From an uncultured Alistipes sp. (GTDB lineage Bacteria; Bacteroidota; Bacteroidia; Bacteroidales; UBA932), in assembly GCA_900544195.1 (NCBI GenBank), contig UQUJ01000074.1, forward strand, positions 1-13,909: a DNA stretch of 13,909 bases, in the 5' to 3' direction. Position numbers and translations under genes: made by a program. The notes below the pieces were generated by a model that had not been told where the DNA came from, did not search any database, and saw only the letters and a program-made list of their open reading frames with translations. Positions 11,041 through 13,909 of this stretch are shown here, piece by piece (the first letter of the stretch is position 1; every line of letters starts with the position of its first letter).

Positions 11041-13761
11041 CTACTTGCTCTGCTCGATCGCGGCCTGGGCGGCTGACAACCGCGCGATAGGCACACGGAA
11101 CGGTGAGCAGGAAACGTAGTCAACACCGATCTTGTTGAAGAAACGGATTGACGCAGGATCTCCACCGTGCTCTCCGCAGACACCGCACTTGAGGTCAGGC
11201 CTCTTTGAGCGACCGGCCTGGATGCCGAACTCAACCAGTTTGCCCACGCTCTTGGTGTCGATGGTCTGGAACGGATCGGCGTCGAGGATCTTGTTGCCAA
11301 GATATTCACCCATGAAAGTTCCGACATCGTCACGTGAGAAACCGAATGTCATCTGGGTGAGGTCGTTGGTGCCGAATGAGAAGAACTCGGCTGCGCGGGC
11401 CATCCTGTCGGCGGTCAGTGCCGCGCGAGGTATCTCGATCATCGTACCGAAGTTGTAAAGGATGAATTGACGGGTGGTGCCTTCAACCTCAGCCTTCACC
11501 TTGTCGCAGATGGCCCTCTGGAAACTGAGCTCACGGGCGGAGATCGTCACAGGGATCATGATCTCAGGATGAGGGTTGAAGCCTTCCTGCTGAAGCTCGG
11601 CTGTGGCTGTGAATATGGCCCTGTACTGAGTCTCGGCGATGAGAGGGTAAGACATGTGCAGACGGACTCCACGGTGACCCATCATAGGGTTGACCTCATG
11701 AAGGGCCTCGCCACGCTTCTCGATGTCCTCGACAGTGACACCCAGCTCCTTGGCAAGCTCCTTCTCCTTCTCCTCGGTCTTAGGCACGAACTCGTGGAGA
11801 GGTGGGTCAAGCAGACGGAACACAACCGGCTTGCCGTCCATGATCTTCAGGGTGCTCTTCACAGATGCCTTGATGTAAGGCTCAAGCTCAGCGAGAGCGG
11901 CCTTTCTTTCCTCGTCAGTGTTGCAGAGGATCATCTTGCGCAGTTTCGCGAGAGGCTGCTCGGAGTTGAGCCCGTAGAACATGTGCTCGATACGGAACAG
12001 TCCGATTCCCTCGGCTCCGAAACTGAGGGCCTTCTGAGCGTCCTCAGGGGTGTCGGCGTTGGTTCTGACACCGATCTTGCGGAACTTGTCAACGATTGAC
12101 ATGAACTTGATGAACATCGGGTTCTCGGAAGCGTCCATCGTGTCGATCTTCTTTCCGTAAACGAATCCCTTTGTTCCGTTGAGGCTCATCCAGTCTCCCT
12201 CTCTGAATGTGACATCACCGAAGGAAACGGTCTTGGCCTCGAAGTTGATCTTCATGGCCTCGCAGCCTACGATGCAGCACTTGCCCCATCCACGGGCCAC
12301 AAGAGCGGCGTGTGAGGTCATACCTCCACGTGTGGTGAGGATTCCCGCCGCGGCGCGCATGCCTTCGATGTCCTCAGGAGAGGTCTCCTCACGGATGAGG
12401 ATGGCCTTCTTGCCATTGGCGTTGGCCTCCATCGCGGCCTCGGAGGTGAACACAATCTGTCCTACGGCTCCGCCCGGAGACGCCGGAAGGCCGATCGCAA
12501 GCACCTTTGACTTCTTCTCGGACGCAGGGTCGAGGATAGGGTGGAGAATCTCGTCGAGCTGTGAAGGGGAAACCCTCATCACGGCTGTCTTCTCGTCGAT
12601 CATCTTCTCGTCAACCATGTCCATCGCCATCTGCAGGGCGGCCAGACCGGTTCTCTTGCCGATTCTGCACTGGAGCATCCAAAGATGTCCCTCCTGGATG
12701 GTGAACTCGATGTCCTGCATGTCGTGGAAGTGCTGCTCAAGTCTCAGACGAATCTCGTCAAGTTCCTTGTAAACCTTAGGCATGGCGGTCTCAAGGGACT
12801 GGAGATCCTTGTTCTTCTCTGTCTTTGTGGCCTCGTTGAGAGGGTTAGGGGTACGGATTCCGGCAACGACATCCTCTCCCTGGGCGTTGATGAGCCACTC
12901 GCCGTAGAACTTGTTGTCTCCGGTGGCAGGGTTACGTGAGAAAGCGACGCCGGTGGCTGAGGTGTTGCCCATGTTGCCGAACACCATTGACTGCACGTTC
13001 ACGGCTGTTCCCCAATCATCAGGAATCTTCTCGATTCTTCTGTAGGCGATGGCCCTCTTGCCGTTCCAAGACTTGAACACACCGCCGATCGAGCCCCAAA
13101 GCTGATCCTCGGCCGTGTCAGGGAAATCGACACCGAGAACTTCCTTAACCTTAGCCTTGAATTTCTCGCAGAGATCCTGAAGTTCCTCGGCGGTGATGTC
13201 TGTGTCGGACTTGTAGCCCTTCTTATCCTTGAGATCCATCATCATCCTGTCAAGCTGCTGGCGGATTCCCTGACCGTCGGCAGGCTCGATGCCCTCGGCC
13301 TTCTCCATCACGACATCGGAATACATCATGATGAGACGCCTGTATGCATCGTAAACGAACCTTGGGTTGCCGGTCTTCTGGATCATTCCCGGAAGGGTGG
13401 CGGAGCAAAGACCGATGTTGAGGATGGTGTCCATCATGCCAGGCATGGAGCTTCTTGCTCCGGAACGGCAGCTTACGAGAAGCGGGTCGGACGGATCTCC
13501 GAACTTCTTGCCCATGACGGTCTCCGTGGCCTTCAAAGCTTCGGCGACCTCTTTCTTGAGTTCCTCCGTATAGCCTCCGCCGAGAGAGTAATACTCGGCG
13601 CAGCATTCAGTCGTGATTGTGAAACCTGCCGGAACCGGCATGCCGAGCTTGCTCATCTCGGCAAGATTGGCTCCCTTTCCTCCAAGGAGCTCACGCATCT
13701 GTCCATCGCCCTCGGCGGTCTTGCCGCCAAAACGATAGACTCTTTTCTTTTTGTCGAACAT
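11041..13761 (-). CDS. ppdK: Pyruvate, phosphate dikinase
   Basis: The enzyme interconverts pyruvate + ATP + phosphate and PEP + AMP + pyrophosphate, linking glycolysis and gluconeogenesis in anaerobes. The 906-residue length fits the family. Three parts are visible: an N-terminal ATP-grasp domain (GGKGANLAEMSKLGMPVPAGF at about 27-47; RSSMPGMMDTILN), a central phosphohistidine domain with LTTRGGMTSHAALVARGWG (His484 in TSHAA), and a C-terminal PEP/pyruvate TIM barrel. The barrel carries LRDP-like RLLDPPLHEF, FGTNDLTQMTFGFSRDD and CGVCGEHGGDP (Cys862 acid/base). The downstream YVSCSPFRVPIARL is also intact. No regulatory protein gene is adjacent. It is transcribed alone from the promoter at 13808-13838 and ends at the hairpin at 10984-11016. 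Confidence 0.97.
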   Translation of the reverse strand: MFDKKKRVYRFGGKTAEGDGQMRELLGGKGANLAEMSKLGMPVPAGFTITTECCAEYYSLGGGYTEELKKEVAEALKATETVMGKKFGDPSDPLLVSCRSGARSSMPGMMDTILNIGLCSATLPGMIQKTGNPRFVYDAYRRLIMMYSDVVMEKAEGIEPADGQGIRQQLDRMMMDLKDKKGYKSDTDITAEELQDLCEKFKAKVKEVLGVDFPDTAEDQLWGSIGGVFKSWNGKRAIAYRRIEKIPDDWGTAVNVQSMVFGNMGNTSATGVAFSRNPATGDNKFYGEWLINAQGEDVVAGIRTPNPLNEATKTEKNKDLQSLETAMPKVYKELDEIRLRLEQHFHDMQDIEFTIQEGHLWMLQCRIGKRTGLAALQMAMDMVDEKMIDEKTAVMRVSPSQLDEILHPILDPASEKKSKVLAIGLPASPGGAVGQIVFTSEAAMEANANGKKAILIREETSPEDIEGMRAAAGILTTRGGMTSHAALVARGWGKCCIVGCEAMKINFEAKTVSFGDVTFREGDWMSLNGTKGFVYGKKIDTMDASENPMFIKFMSIVDKFRKIGVRTNADTPEDAQKALSFGAEGIGLFRIEHMFYGLNSEQPLAKLRKMILCNTDEERKAALAELEPYIKASVKSTLKIMDGKPVVFRLLDPPLHEFVPKTEEKEKELAKELGVTVEDIEKRGEALHEVNPMMGHRGVRLHMSYPLIAETQYRAIFTATAELQQEGFNPHPEIMIPVTISARELSFQRAICDKVKAEVEGTTRQFILYNFGTMIEIPRAALTADRMARAAEFFSFGTNDLTQMTFGFSRDDVGTFMGEYLGNKILDADPFQTIDTKSVGKLVEFGIQAGRSKRPDLKCGVCGEHGGDPASIRFFNKIGVDYVSCSPFRVPIARLSAAQAAIEQSK

Positions 13762-13807
13762 ATTAATTAAGAATTTGTTTTATAGACATCCCACTAAATA
13801 CAGACTA

Positions 13808-13838
13808 CAAAATTACTAAAAAACTTTGGTTATAGCAA
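13808..13838 (-). promoter_or_regulatory. ppdK promoter (Bacteroidetes type)
   Basis: On the minus strand TTG (13838-13836), 20 nt, TAATTTTG (13815-13808) matches the Bacteroidetes -33/-7 pattern exactly. It gives a short leader of about 40 nt to the ATG at 13761. The remaining 13839-13909 shows nothing recognisable. Confidence 0.65.
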
Positions 13839-13909
13839 TTACGGAAACTTCGAATCAGGGCAACCGCATCAAATTCTAGCGCCCCTAAGCAGTTCCAGAA
13901 GATAGTCCT

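Noticed and set aside
11467..12099. Long plus-strand open frames under ppdK
   Set aside because: They are antisense shadows of a clearly conserved enzyme gene with biased codons.

Overview
The window reads as a Bacteroidales chromosome (gut-type Bacteroidetes). The evidence is a FISUMP-type surface protein, a lipoprotein with an acidic export signal after the lipid cysteine, a membrane-anchored AraC regulator, a Bacteroidales-style membrane Ser/Thr kinase, an Rpn (PDDEXK_2) transposase-like nuclease, and several promoter candidates of the Bacteroidetes TTG-N19/20-TAnnTTTG type. Species cannot be read from the sequence.

Layout. 1-585 is the 3' end of a FISUMP/C-type-lectin-like protein, followed by a hairpin and a group II intron remnant bounded by a duplicated 17-mer (about 668-822). 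1008-2162 encodes a seven-helix membrane protein with a C-terminal AraC HTH, followed by 2294-3670, a DUF1254/DUF1214 lipoprotein; each is followed by a hairpin terminator. 3722-5825 is a graveyard of accessory genes: a frameshifted, truncated AAA-ATPase/PD-(D/E)XK protein, an apparently intact Rpn nuclease, and a small LHH-type HNH nuclease (toxin-like) broken by one extra G in a six-G run. A tandem 38-bp repeat follows. 5997-8030 holds a Hanks-type kinase (minus) and, head to head, the 5'-truncated gene of a helical/beta-barrel envelope protein (plus); both lack a proper N-terminus and the junction looks like a DNA rearrangement. 8136-9347 is upp (uracil phosphoribosyltransferase) with a small LKRMWGY-motif gene 12 nt downstream. 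9551-10462 is a drug/metabolite-type (EamA) transporter. 10463-11040 has no gene but contains several repeat hairpins. 11041-13761 is ppdK (pyruvate phosphate dikinase), with a good promoter at 13808-13838.

How the genes fit together. The housekeeping part (upp, transporter, ppdK) is intact and ordinary. The interest lies in 3.7-8.0 kb, where broken nucleases, short repeats and a REP-like insertion surround a kinase. The kinase's last residues look like the first helix of a TPR whose second helix opens the oppositely oriented neighbour. The simplest reading is one ancestral kinase-TM-TPR-(barrel) locus whose kinase part has been inverted, either as a fixed rearrangement, a switchable segment or an assembly artefact.
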